Origin: Flavobacterium sp.
GTDB taxonomy: Bacteria > Bacteroidota > Bacteroidia > Flavobacteriales > Flavobacteriaceae
Assembly (NCBI RefSeq): GCF_024710485.1
Contig: NZ_JANJUQ010000024.1
Location: 1 to 37,375, forward strand
Direction: 5' to 3'
Length of the DNA stretch: 37,375 nt
Shown here: one piece after another, positions 7,765-15,263 of the stretch
How the letters are laid out: each line of letters begins with the position of its first letter
Position numbering within the stretch: the first letter of the stretch is position 1
Position numbers and translations under genes: made by a program
Notes under the pieces: generated by a model
Databases searched by the model: none
What the model saw: the letters and a program-made list of their open reading frames with translations, nothing else
What the model was told of the DNA's origin: nothing

Positions 7765-9096
7765 ATGGATTTTACACTGTTATTAGTCATCATTTTTTTG
7801 GCTTTAGTATTTGACTACATCAATGGTTTTCACGATGCAGCTAACTCTATCGCTACGATAGTTGCGACCAAAGTATTGACTCCTTTTCAGGCTGTATTTT
7901 GGGCAGCTCTCTTTAACTTTTTAGCCTACTGGGTTTTTGGTTTTGGTGTTGCCGATACCGTTGCCAAAACGGCACATACCAGTAGTATTGATTTAACGGT
8001 AATTTTAGCCGGAGTCATAGCTGCTATCATTTGGAACTTAGTGACTTGGTGGAAAGGAATTCCGTCTTCTTCATCGCATACTTTAATCGGTGGATTTGCT
8101 GGAGCGGCCATAGCACATGGTTTCCGAGATGTTACTGATCCTGAACACGCCGGTTTTAAAATTGTCAATTGGTTGAAAGAGGCCAAAGAAGGAGAATTAT
8201 TGCCTTCAGGAGTATTCATAGTAATCTTATTTATTGTATTTGCTCCGTTACTGGGTATGTTAATTTCCTATTTTATTTCACTTTGGTTGATGTACTCTTC
8301 TAAAAAGAATATATGGCCAAAAGTGCTAACTGTTGTATTAATGTTCTTGATGGGTTGGTTTTTATACTCAGTTATGGTGCCTTACGAAGATATTAAAAAA
8401 CCAAGATTTGAAAGTGAGTTTTGGAGTGTTATAACAGAGCCTCATAATATCAAATGGTTTTTAGTTGCTATTATATTCTACAGTTTGGCGGTGTTCAATT
8501 TATTGTTTAGCAGTTTTTCTACTGCCAAAGCAGAAACGGTATTGAAAAAAATGCAATTACTTTCTTCTGCAGCCTTTAGTTTGGGGCACGGTGGTAATGA
8601 TTCGCAAAAAGTAATGGGTATTATTGCTGCTGCGGTAGCGGTGTATATCAAAGCCAATCCCAATATTGATTTGTCCTCTGGGTGGTTGGATTTAAATGTA
8701 GTTTTACCTCATGAAGTTGATGGTGTTAAAGTTGATGGTGTTATGCCGGGTTGGATTCCGTTAACATGTTATACCGTAATTGCATTAGGAACCTTGAGTG
8801 GTGGCTGGAAAATTGTAAAAACCATGGGCTCCAAAATCACCAAAGTAACCGCTTTTGAAGGTGTAGTAGCTGAATCAGCCGGTGCATTGACCTTGTTTTC
8901 TACAGAACATTTCAAAATTCCGGTATCAACCACACATACCATTACCGGTTCCATCATTGGAGTAGGAGTGACTAAAAGGGTTTCTGCCGTTCGTTGGGGA
9001 GTAACCGTTAAGCTTTTATGGGCTTGGATTTTAACCATTCCTGTTTCAGCGGTTCTAGCCGCCTTAATATACTATCTCTTGAAAATATTTATCTAA
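7765..9096 (+). CDS. pit: PiT family inorganic phosphate transporter
   Basis: The 443-residue inner-membrane protein has about 10-11 hydrophobic helices and both halves of the inverted PiT repeat. The N-half motif is DYINGFHDAANSIATIVATK (about residues 17-36), and the C-half motif is GHGGNDSQKVMG (about 274-285). It imports phosphate, usually as a neutral metal-phosphate complex driven by the proton gradient. It is co-transcribed with the DUF47 gene 24 bp upstream. A strong terminator lies 16 bp after its stop, so the phosphate porin downstream is a separate transcription unit. Confidence 0.93.
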   Translation: MDFTLLLVIIFLALVFDYINGFHDAANSIATIVATKVLTPFQAVFWAALFNFLAYWVFGFGVADTVAKTAHTSSIDLTVILAGVIAAIIWNLVTWWKGIPSSSSHTLIGGFAGAAIAHGFRDVTDPEHAGFKIVNWLKEAKEGELLPSGVFIVILFIVFAPLLGMLISYFISLWLMYSSKKNIWPKVLTVVLMFLMGWFLYSVMVPYEDIKKPRFESEFWSVITEPHNIKWFLVAIIFYSLAVFNLLFSSFSTAKAETVLKKMQLLSSAAFSLGHGGNDSQKVMGIIAAAVAVYIKANPNIDLSSGWLDLNVVLPHEVDGVKVDGVMPGWIPLTCYTVIALGTLSGGWKIVKTMGSKITKVTAFEGVVAESAGALTLFSTEHFKIPVSTTHTITGSIIGVGVTKRVSAVRWGVTVKLLWAWILTIPVSAVLAALIYYLLKIFI

Positions 9097-9111
9097 AAGT
9101 ATAATTTTACT

Positions 9112-9140
9112 AAAGCCGACTGTTAAGGTTGGCTTTTTTT
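9112..9140 (+). terminator. Intrinsic terminator after pit
   Basis: The stem AAAGCCGAC (9112-9120) pairs with GTTGGCTTT (9128-9136, one G-T pair) around a 7-nt loop, followed by a T run to 9140. Confidence 0.8.
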
Positions 9141-9156
9141 ATAGCTAGCCTTTTAA

Positions 9157-9185
9157 TGTTAATAAATTGTACTTTTACTATTAAG
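9157..9185 (+). promoter_or_regulatory. PHO-box-like repeats upstream of the phosphate porin
   Basis: TGTTAAT (9157) and TGTACTT (9168) are joined by AAAT, and a weaker TATTAAG follows at 9179, all at 11-bp spacing. The 15-bp stretch ATGTTAAYAAATTGTA is shared with the region upstream of the PhoU-like gene at 7001-7016. Confidence 0.4.
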
Positions 9186-9193
9186 TAAAAGTA
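9170..9193. promoter_or_regulatory. 24-nt dyad in the porin upstream region
   Basis: TACTTTTACT (9170-9179) and AGTAAAAGTA (9184-9193) are perfect inverted copies around ATTA. The left arm contains TACTTTTA, one base off the -7 consensus. This could be an operator or a leader hairpin. It lies 37-60 nt before the porin start. Confidence 0.4.
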
Positions 9194-9229
9194 AAAGAGG
9201 ATTTCACAGACAACACAACACTAACCAAA

Positions 9230-10453
9230 ATGAAGAAAATAATCTTAATTGCTACCTTTTTGGTATCAATTTCAATGACAGCACAAATTAGCATTGAGCA
9301 AACCAAGCATGACAACGATGTAAAGTTGTCCGCTTTACCATATTACAGTTTCGGTAAAGGAATCGGAATGACTTCTCCGGATAGTATTTTTCAACTGAAT
9401 ATCCGTTTTCGAATGCAAAACCGAGCCACGTATTCCGATGAAGAAGGAAAAGATCCTGCCTACGACGGTCAAGTGCGTCGTTTGCGTTTGCGATTTGACG
9501 GTTATGTTGGGAATCCAAAATTCCTATACGCTATTCAACTTTCCTTTGCACCGGGCGATGTTGGTGAAGTAAAAGATGGAGAAAACATCAATATTATTCG
9601 TGATGCGGTTATTTTTTACCGTCCGAATAAAAATTGGAACATCAGTTTCGGACAAACCAAATTACCCGGAAACCGCCAGCGTGTTAACTCATCAGGAGGA
9701 TTGCAGTTGACCGACAGAACCATCAACAACGCTAAATTTACCATCGATCGCGATTTTGGTTTTCAAGTACACAATCTGAATGAATTCAGAGATAGGTTCT
9801 CCTACAACTTCAAAGCCGCGCTTTCAGGAGGTGAAGGTCGAAATCAAACCGGAAAAGCCGATGATGGAGTGGCTGTTACCGGAAAAGTAGAGCTATTTCC
9901 TTTTGGGGCTTTTGCCAAAGACGGAACCAATTTTGAAGGTGATATTTTGCGTGAAAAGAAGCCTAAATTATTACTTTCAGGGGCTTTCCAACAAAACAAT
10001 AATGCTCGAAGAACACAAGGGCAATTGGGAAATGATTTATTTGAAAAGCGAACCATGAAGTCGGTTTTGTTAGACGCTATGTTCAAATACAATGGTTGGG
10101 CGGCTATGATGAGTTATATGTCAAGAACTACCAACGAGAATGCTGTAACCATCAATCCGACAGATGCCACTCAAAGTAACTATGTTTTTGTGGGTAACGG
10201 ATTTGATTACCAAGCCAGTTATAACACTAAATCGAATTTCGAGTTCATAGCAAGATATTCAGTTCAAAACGTAGGGAAAGACATTGCTGCTTTAGCACCG
10301 GATACAAGAGAGTATTCTATAGGAGTGACCAAATACATTTGGGAGCACGCGTTTAAATTACAAGCAGAAGTTAACTATGATACGCTTAAATACTTTGATG
10401 GTAGTGCCAAAAATAATTGGTATGTGCGCTTTCAAGTTGAAATAGGAATTTAA
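9230..10453 (+). CDS. Phosphate-selective porin (OprO/OprP family)
   Basis: The 407-residue outer-membrane protein has a signal peptide (MKKIILIATFLVSISMTAQ). The body is an alternating beta-strand protein with typical Porin_O_P features: FQLNIRFRMQNRATY near residue 53, VRRLRLRFDGYVGNP near 83, ISFGQTKLPGNRQR near 139 and a terminal strand ending in aromatic/hydrophobic alternation (WYVRFQVEIGI). It forms a channel for phosphate or other anions. The neighbourhood with PiT and its PhoU-like partner supports phosphate as substrate. It follows a terminator, so it needs its own promoter, which probably lies in the repeat-rich 9150-9195 region. Confidence 0.88.
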   Translation: MKKIILIATFLVSISMTAQISIEQTKHDNDVKLSALPYYSFGKGIGMTSPDSIFQLNIRFRMQNRATYSDEEGKDPAYDGQVRRLRLRFDGYVGNPKFLYAIQLSFAPGDVGEVKDGENINIIRDAVIFYRPNKNWNISFGQTKLPGNRQRVNSSGGLQLTDRTINNAKFTIDRDFGFQVHNLNEFRDRFSYNFKAALSGGEGRNQTGKADDGVAVTGKVELFPFGAFAKDGTNFEGDILREKKPKLLLSGAFQQNNNARRTQGQLGNDLFEKRTMKSVLLDAMFKYNGWAAMMSYMSRTTNENAVTINPTDATQSNYVFVGNGFDYQASYNTKSNFEFIARYSVQNVGKDIAALAPDTREYSIGVTKYIWEHAFKLQAEVNYDTLKYFDGSAKNNWYVRFQVEIGI

Positions 10454-10479
10454 AAAGATAAGAATTTAATTATTTTTTT

Positions 10480-10487
10480 TATTTTTG
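10480..10487 (+). promoter_or_regulatory. -7 element of the 226-residue exported protein gene
   Basis: TATTTTTG matches TAnnTTTG and lies 37 nt upstream of the ATG at 10525. No TTG is seen at -33. Confidence 0.45.
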
Positions 10488-10524
10488 TCAAGCATTTTTA
10501 TCTTTCTTTAAATTTTATTAAAAT

Positions 10525-11205
10525 ATGAAAAAAATCTTTTTTTTATCGCTTGTTTTACTTTCTAATCTTTCGATGTTTTCTCAGCAACGAGTAGGTTCAG
10601 GATTTTCTGTTATTTATGGCAAACAAAGACTCGACCTAACTAAAAGTTTTGCCAATGAGGATGCTGAAGTGGAAGGAAAACCATTTTTTGTTGAGAATTT
10701 TTTACCGGCAAATGTGAAGGGTTATGACGGTATGTTTTTGTTGAGATATAATGCCTACAGAGATGAAATGGAGTTTCAAAAAGATGATGAGATTCATTTT
10801 TTAGTCAAATCGGATAGTTTAGAAATCAATTTTGTAAACAACAAAAAACTTTACAAATTTTTAGAACACAATTTCAATAAAGAAAATATAAAAGGATTTT
10901 TGGTAGTCCTGAATGAAAACGCCAAGGTTTCTCTTTACAAAAAAGAAAGAATAACATTTGCTCAGAAAGTATACGCTACAAATTCTTATAAAAGTGACAT
11001 CCCTGCTCATTACGAATTACAAAAGGATACTTTCTTTATAAAAAAGGACGATGCTATTGTTCCGTTTCCCAAAAACAAAAAAGAACTAGCAAAAATGTTT
11101 CCGGGTAAAGAGAATCAAATTTTAGAGTTTTTAAAAAGCAATAGTCTCTCTCTTTCAAAAGAATCAGAATTAATCAGCATAGTAAGTTTTTTAAATTCAA
11201 TTTAA
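10525..11205 (+). CDS. Exported protein of unknown function
   Basis: I do not recognise a family for this 226-residue protein. It has a clear signal peptide (MKKIFFLSLVLLSNLSMFSQ). The mature part is rich in Lys, Glu, Phe and Asn, with a mixed alpha/beta look. The segment GKQRLDLTKSFANEDAEVEGKPFFVE precedes a beta-rich middle, and the end is helical with ELAKMFPGKENQILEFLKSN. It is probably periplasmic. It follows the phosphate porin by 71 bp and has its own candidate -7 element, so a link with phosphate uptake is not established. Confidence 0.65.
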   Translation: MKKIFFLSLVLLSNLSMFSQQRVGSGFSVIYGKQRLDLTKSFANEDAEVEGKPFFVENFLPANVKGYDGMFLLRYNAYRDEMEFQKDDEIHFLVKSDSLEINFVNNKKLYKFLEHNFNKENIKGFLVVLNENAKVSLYKKERITFAQKVYATNSYKSDIPAHYELQKDTFFIKKDDAIVPFPKNKKELAKMFPGKENQILEFLKSNSLSLSKESELISIVSFLNSI

Positions 11206-11453
11206 GAGTCAAAGGAAAAAATCCTGTACTTTCTTAACTGATCAATTTCTTCTAAAATAATGGTCTGTTAATTCTGTTAGGCATTTACAGCAAGAGAAAA
11301 TTGGTAAGCTCAAATCTCTCAAGATATTTATAGATAAAAACGCTCCAATGAATTTTATATTGAAATTGGATGCCAAAACCATTTCTGTTTTTATTTATAT
11401 TTAACATTTGTTCCCGTATTGATTGGTTAATTTTACCATCAAAATCATATACT
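11206..11453. other. AT-rich intergenic stretch without a supported gene
   Basis: No RNA, repeat or convincing gene is visible in this 248-bp gap. A short frame on the plus strand (about 11262-11404) is open but has no proper start. Near the end, TTG (11408-11410) and TAATTTTA (11428-11435), 17 nt apart, could form a weak promoter for the hydrolase. Confidence 0.4.
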
Positions 11454-12221
11454 ATGAAATTTAAATCAATTTTTCTTCTTGTAATTATGTCTATTTCAAC
11501 AGGAAGTTTCGCTCAATTGGTTGCTGTAGATTACAAAGACAGTGAACAAAAACTTGTTGGTTTCGGAATTAAACCAAAAAAAGAACTTAAAGAAAAATCG
11601 GGTGTACTCATCTTACCGGCCTGGATGGGTATCGATGAACATTCTAAAGAAAGTGCTGCCGAATTAGCAAAATTGGGTTACTACGCTTTTGTAGCAGATA
11701 TTTACGGCGTAGACAAGCGACCAAAGAATACCGCCGAAGCCGGAAAAAATGCCGGTTTTTACAAACAAAACTTTGCCGATTACCAAAGACGCATTCAATT
11801 GGCTTTAGACCAATTGATAAAGTTGGGAGCCAATCCTGACAAAATTGTTGTTATGGGATATTGCTTTGGTGGAACCGGTGCTTTAGAGGCAGCAAGAGGC
11901 AATCTAAAAGTTCAGGGTGTGGTTTCTTTTCATGGTGGTTTAGGAAAAGAAGCTACCAGAGCTATAGGCAAAATTAATCCTAAAGTATTGGTGCTTCACG
12001 GTGCCGATGATCCTTATGTGCCCAAAGAAGAAGTTGATGGTTTTCAAAGTGAAATGAAAGCTTCTGGAGCCGATTGGCAAATGGTATTCTATGCGAACGC
12101 CGTTCACGCTTTTACCCACAAAGACGCTGGAACAGACAACAGTAAAGGCGCTGCTTACAATGAGCTGGCCGATAAACGTTCTTGGATAGCCCTCAAAGAT
12201 TTCTTGAAAGAGGTTTTATAA
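11454..12221 (+). CDS. Exported dienelactone hydrolase family protein
   Basis: The chosen start at 11454 gives a 255-residue protein with a proper signal peptide (MKFKSIFLLVIMSISTGSFAQ). A longer in-frame start at 11370 would bury that signal and is rejected. The alpha/beta-hydrolase triad of the DLH family is complete: Cys137 in GYCFGG, Asp186 in HGADDPYVP and His218 in AVHAFTH. The Cys nucleophile distinguishes it from serine esterases. DLH enzymes hydrolyse dienelactones or other small esters and thioesters. The substrate here is unknown, and a secreted form suggests action in the periplasm. It stands alone between an unknown gene and a convergent small RNA/prfB region. Confidence 0.87.
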   Translation: MKFKSIFLLVIMSISTGSFAQLVAVDYKDSEQKLVGFGIKPKKELKEKSGVLILPAWMGIDEHSKESAAELAKLGYYAFVADIYGVDKRPKNTAEAGKNAGFYKQNFADYQRRIQLALDQLIKLGANPDKIVVMGYCFGGTGALEAARGNLKVQGVVSFHGGLGKEATRAIGKINPKVLVLHGADDPYVPKEEVDGFQSEMKASGADWQMVFYANAVHAFTHKDAGTDNSKGAAYNELADKRSWIALKDFLKEVL

Positions 12222-12232
12222 ACCCACTTTCT

Positions 12233-12271
12233 AAAAAAACAAAGCCCAAAACAGTACGCTGCTTTGGGCTT
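12233..12271 (-). terminator. Intrinsic terminator of the candidate small RNA
   Basis: On the minus strand a 9-bp perfect stem (AAGCCCAAA/TTTGGGCTT, 12263-12271 with 12242-12250, 12-nt loop) is followed after two bases by seven T (12239-12233). The plus strand lacks a comparable T run, so the terminator works mainly for minus-strand transcripts. Confidence 0.8.
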
Positions 12272-12352
12272 CGTCATTTCTATAAAATACAAAAGCCGAC
12301 CTGGAGCGATCGACTTATGCGGTGAGGTGTAACTTCCTTTACGGAATCCTCG
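12233..12352 (-). ncRNA. Candidate structured small RNA downstream of prfB
   Basis: A roughly 120-nt minus-strand transcript is predicted between a -7 element (12363-12356) and an intrinsic terminator ending at 12233. Two hairpins precede the terminator. The first pairs GAGG with CCTC (12351-12348 with 12327-12324) and encloses TTCC-GTAAA-GGAA. The second is a 7-bp stem (12314-12308 with 12301-12295, two G-T pairs) with a GCTCCA loop. Its own promoter and terminator set it apart from a prfB 3' UTR. The segment is more GC-rich than neighbouring intergenic DNA. It does not look like tmRNA, 6S, RNase P or SRP RNA. A minus-strand frame runs through it but lacks an ATG near its start, so coding is less likely. 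Confidence 0.6.
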
Positions 12353-12355
12353 TGG

Positions 12356-12363
12356 CAAATATA
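12356..12363 (-). promoter_or_regulatory. -7 promoter element of the candidate small RNA
   Basis: TATATTTG is read on the minus strand, an exact TAnnTTTG match. TTC lies 19 nt upstream at the -33 position (12385-12383), one base off TTG. Confidence 0.6.
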
Positions 12364-12376
12364 GGTTTAAATTATG

Positions 12377-12420
12377 AATTACGAATTATAAATTACGTTT
12401 TTTATTCCTAATTCGTAATT
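12377..12420. repeat. 12-bp inverted repeat at the end of prfB
   Basis: AATTACGAATTA (12377-12388) and TAATTCGTAATT (12409-12420) are perfect inverted copies. The second overlaps the prfB stop codon. It may fold at the prfB mRNA end, but there is no clear T run for termination. Confidence 0.5.
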
Positions 12421-13514
12421 ACTCTTCTTTCTGTCCCATCATCATCAAATAGGCTTTCAAAAACTCGTCTAAATTCCCGTTCATCACACCGTCAACATCA
12501 CTGGTTTCATAACCGGTACGGACATCTTTAACCAATTTATACGGATGCATTACGTAATTGCGAATTTGTGAACCCCATTCGATTTTCATCTTACCGGCTT
12601 CTATGTCGCTGCGCATTTCCTGACGCTTTTTCAACTCAATTTCGTACAACTGCGATTTCAACATTTGCATTGCGCGTTGGCGATTGTCTTGTTGTGAACG
12701 CGTTTCCGAACACTGAATCTGAATCCCGGTTGGCTTGTGGAACAACTGTACTTTGGTTTCTACCTTGTTTACGTTTTGTCCTCCGGCGCCGCTCGAACGA
12801 GACGTAATAATTTCTATATCAGCCGGATTAATTTCAATTTCTATCGTATCATCGGCTAACGGATACACATAAACAGAAGCAAACGAAGTATGGCGTTTGG
12901 CATTACTGTCAAACGGAGAAATACGTACCAATCGATGCACACCATTTTCGCCTTTTAGGTAACCAAAAGCAAAATCGCCTTCAATTTCCAAAGTCACCGT
13001 TTTAATACCGGCCACATCGCCTTCCTGAAAGTTCAGCTCTTTAACCTTATAGCCTTGGTTTTCCGCCCACATCAAATACATACGCATCAACATCGAAGCC
13101 CAATCACAGCTTTCCGTACCACCGGCACCGGCTGTAATTTGCAATACCGCACTCAAACTATCACCTTCGTCCGAAAGCATGTTGCGGAATTCCAGATTCT
13201 CAATATGATTATTGGCCAATTCAAACTGATGGTCAAGTTCTTCCTCAGTCGCATCACCTTCTTTAAAAAACTCGTAGGTAATTTGCAATTCCTCTGTTAA
13301 ACTCTCAGCCTTGTTAAAGTCTTCCACCCATTTTTTCTTAGAGCGCAGGTTCTTAACTATAATTTCGGCCTCTTTGGCGTTGTTCCAAAAGTCGGGCGCA
13401 AAAGTTTTTTCCTCTTCGTTGGTAATTTCAATCAGCTTGGCATCAATGTCAAAGATACCTCCTCAACGCACCAAGGCGTTCTACAATACCTTTTATTTGT
13501 TCGGTATTTGTCAT
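12419..13514 (-). CDS. prfB: Peptide chain release factor 2, with programmed +1 frameshift
   Basis: RF2 releases finished proteins at UGA and UAA. The first frame starts at the ATG at 13514 and runs 21 codons to an in-frame TGA (13451-13449). The site reads AGGAGG-TAT-CTT-TGA-C, the classical RF2 frameshift signal: slippery CTT, the RF2-specific stop UGA, and an internal Shine-Dalgarno at the usual spacing. After the +1 shift, the second frame from 13450 gives a 364-residue protein, nearly the same length as E. coli RF2. Stop-recognition motif SPF is at about 199-201 and the catalytic GGQ at about 244-246. The residue matching E. coli Thr246 is Ser. Low RF2 raises frameshifting, so expression is autoregulated. 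Confidence 0.95.
13449..13464 (-). promoter_or_regulatory. prfB: prfB programmed frameshift site
   Basis: Minus strand AGGAGGTATCTTTGAC: the AGGAGG element (13464-13459) stimulates +1 slippage at CTT (13454-13452) before TGA (13451-13449). T13451 is skipped and GAC is decoded next. Confidence 0.95.
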
Positions 13515-13553
13515 AAATAATGTAGTTTTGTGTTTTAAATTTTAGAAGCTGTT

Positions 13554-13650
13554 TCCCGCTATCCGTTGCAATCTTTTTATTGTTGTCACCCTGAGCGCAG
13601 TCGAAGGGTTTTACCAAACAATAAAAAGGATTTCCACTGCTATCGGGGCT
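13554..13650 (-). repeat. Bracketed intergenic repeat element, long copy
   Basis: Read on the minus strand, the element opens with AGCCCCGATAG and closes with GGATAGCGGGA. Inside is a perfect 12-bp inverted repeat (CTTTTTATTGTT at 13573-13584 with its partner at 13617-13628), which encloses CCCT...AGGG around GAGCGCAGTCGA. A second, shorter element with the same ends lies at 18579-18621. It sits in the prfB leader, 39 bp upstream of the start codon. Confidence 0.65.
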
Positions 13651-13661
13651 AAGCTTAACTG

Positions 13662-13669
13662 CAAAAATA
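13662..13669 (-). promoter_or_regulatory. Candidate -7 element for prfB
   Basis: TATTTTTG is read on the minus strand. It is the only TAnnTTTG match between ltaE and prfB. If used, the repeat element at 13554-13650 lies in the prfB 5' leader. No TTG is seen at -33. Confidence 0.4.
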
Positions 13670-13686
13670 GACTATCTGACTTTCAT

Positions 13687-14712
13687 ATGGAAATAAATTT
13701 AATCAGCGATACCGTTACTAAACCTTCACCCGAAATGCTGCAAGCCATGTTCAACGCCAAAGTAGGTGACGACGTGTTCAAACAAGATCCAACGGTAAAC
13801 GCCTTTGAGAAAATGGTAGCCGATTTGTTCGGGATGGAAGCCGCTTTGTTTTTCCCATCCGGAACCATGGCTAACCAAACGGCCATTAAATTAAATACCA
13901 ATCCCGGCGATCAAATCATTTGCGATAAATGGTCCCACATCCATTTGTATGAAGCCGGTGGCGCTTCTTTTAATAGTGGTGTGAATTTCAATCTACTCGA
14001 TGGTAACCGTGGTATGATTACGGCTGAGCAAGTCGCCTCAGGGATTAATGACCCCGAATTTTACCACGCGCCTTTAACTAAAATGGTCAGTATAGAAAAT
14101 ACCACCAACAAAGGAGGCGGCGCTTGCTATGACATAGCCGAATTGCAAAAAATCAAGCAAGTTTGTGTTGACAACAATCTCAAATACCATTTAGACGGCG
14201 CGCGTTTGTGGAATGCTTTAGTCGCCAAAAAACAGCATCCGAAACAATACGGTGTTTTGTTTGACACCATTTCGGTTTGCTTCTCCAAAGGCTTAGGTGC
14301 ACCTATAGGTTCAGTCTTAGTGTCTGATGCCGAAACCATGCACAAAGCTTTGCGTATTCGAAAAATATTTGGTGGGAATATGCGCCAATCGGGTTATTTA
14401 GCCGCGGCTGGTATTTACGCGCTACAAAATAACATCAACCGCTTGGAAGACGATCATCGAAGAGCCAAGGAGCTAGGGCAACTATTGCAACAATTACCTT
14501 GGGTTGCCGCTGTGGCTCCAACAGAAACCAATATCGTGATTTTTGAAGTCAAAAAACCGCTGACCGAGAAGCAAGTCATCGACACCTTAAAAGCTAAAGG
14601 CATTCTAATCAGTTCCATGGGACAAGGCAAATTACGCATGGTAACGCACCTTGATTACAAACAAGTTTTACACGAATATGTGTTGGAAAATTTGGGCAAA
14701 GTCAGTTTCTAA
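13687..14712 (+). CDS. ltaE: Threonine aldolase family, PLP-dependent
   Basis: The 341-residue enzyme of the beta-eliminating lyase/low-specificity threonine aldolase family cleaves threonine or allo-threonine to glycine and acetaldehyde. Visible motifs include LISDTVTKPSPEML at the start, the PLP-aspartate segment HLDGARLWNA (about 161-170) and the Schiff-base lysine in CFSKGLGAPIGS (about residue 201). The length matches the family. It stands alone between the prfB repeat element and ybaB, and would feed glycine to the folate one-carbon enzymes (glyA, gcvT) found about 9-11 kb away. A related D- or allo-specific aldolase cannot be excluded. Confidence 0.88.
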   Translation: MEINLISDTVTKPSPEMLQAMFNAKVGDDVFKQDPTVNAFEKMVADLFGMEAALFFPSGTMANQTAIKLNTNPGDQIICDKWSHIHLYEAGGASFNSGVNFNLLDGNRGMITAEQVASGINDPEFYHAPLTKMVSIENTTNKGGGACYDIAELQKIKQVCVDNNLKYHLDGARLWNALVAKKQHPKQYGVLFDTISVCFSKGLGAPIGSVLVSDAETMHKALRIRKIFGGNMRQSGYLAAAGIYALQNNINRLEDDHRRAKELGQLLQQLPWVAAVAPTETNIVIFEVKKPLTEKQVIDTLKAKGILISSMGQGKLRMVTHLDYKQVLHEYVLENLGKVSF

Positions 14713-14765
14713 GGCTGGAATTATTTGCCCAAGTGTATAAATCCATATCGCTATTGTAATTACCG

Positions 14766-14823
14766 GAGTAAACCCACCTGTAGCCTCGAAATAAAACATT
14801 TCTTTTCAGGTTACTCTACAGGT
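14766..14823. repeat. Interleaved inverted repeats between ltaE and ybaB
   Basis: GAGTAAACC (14766) pairs with GGTTACTC (14809, one bulge), and ACCTGTAG (14776) pairs with CTACAGGT (14816). The two dyads cross rather than nest. No T run follows, so it is not an ordinary terminator. Confidence 0.4.
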
Positions 14824-14841
14824 AGATAATAGGTTTTATAA

Positions 14842-15165
14842 TTATTTAAATAAATCCATACCCGGAATATTCGGCATGCCCTCTTTAGCAACCGCGGCGA
14901 GTTCGGCTTCGTTGACATTGGTAGCCTTTTCAATAGCTTTGTTCAAGACTAAAATCAGGTAATCTTCCAATTGTTCTTTATCTTCCAACAGACTATCATC
15001 TATACTAATAGAGCGGATTTTACGATTAGCGGTAATAGTGACATTCAATAAGTTATCATTACTTTTTTCATCTATCAATACGCTGTCTAAACGTTGTTTA
15101 GTGGCTTCAATTTTTTGTTGGGTTTCTTTAAGTTTACCCATCATGTTCATCATGTCTCCAAACAT
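14842..15165 (-). CDS. YbaB/EbfC family nucleoid-associated protein
   Basis: The 107-residue protein begins with a Met-rich helix ([20 protein letters not shown]) and continues with the family's central strands ([19 protein letters not shown]) and a C-terminal helix with [22 protein letters not shown]. YbaB dimers bind DNA and act as a small nucleoid protein. In many bacteria the gene follows dnaX, but here it is divergent from an oligopeptidase gene with a 10-bp dyad between them. The start could also be Met5 or Met6. Confidence 0.88.
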   Translation of the reverse strand: MFGDMMNMMGKLKETQQKIEATKQRLDSVLIDEKSNDNLLNVTITANRKIRSISIDDSLLEDKEQLEDYLILVLNKAIEKATNVNEAELAAVAKEGMPNIPGMDLFK

Positions 15166-15218
15166 AAGTAGTCATTTAAATTAAAGTGCTAAGGTAAGCA
15201 ATACTGTTAATTTCTAAG

Positions 15219-15252
15219 TGCATAACTTCCGAAGTTTTGTTAAAGTTATGCA
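15219..15252. promoter_or_regulatory. 10-bp dyad between ybaB and oligopeptidase gene
   Basis: TGCATAACTT (15219-15228) and AAGTTATGCA (15243-15252) are perfect inverted copies, 14 nt apart. They lie upstream of a -7 element (15264-15271) for the plus-strand gene, where a repressor or activator could bind. Confidence 0.4.
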
Positions 15253-15263
15253 GGCATAATACT

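Noticed and set aside
11262..11404. Open plus-strand frame in the gap before the hydrolase, with a Lys-rich peptide
   Set aside because: It has no start codon apart from an internal ATG and no promoter or ribosome-binding context. It may be chance or a gene remnant and cannot be supported.
12233..12352. Possible SRP RNA, 6S RNA or tmRNA identity for the candidate RNA
   Set aside because: The SRP GGAA/AGCA hallmark loop, the long 6S bubble and the tmRNA tRNA-like end are all absent, and the length is wrong for the latter two.
12155..12358. Minus-strand frame through the candidate small RNA and into the hydrolase gene end
   Set aside because: It has only a non-ATG start inside the -7 element, runs through a perfect terminator and continues antisense to a real gene. 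RNA structure explains the region better.
12568..12807. Open frames on the strand opposite prfB
   Set aside because: They are antisense to conserved RF2 domains and have arginine- and cysteine-rich shadow composition.
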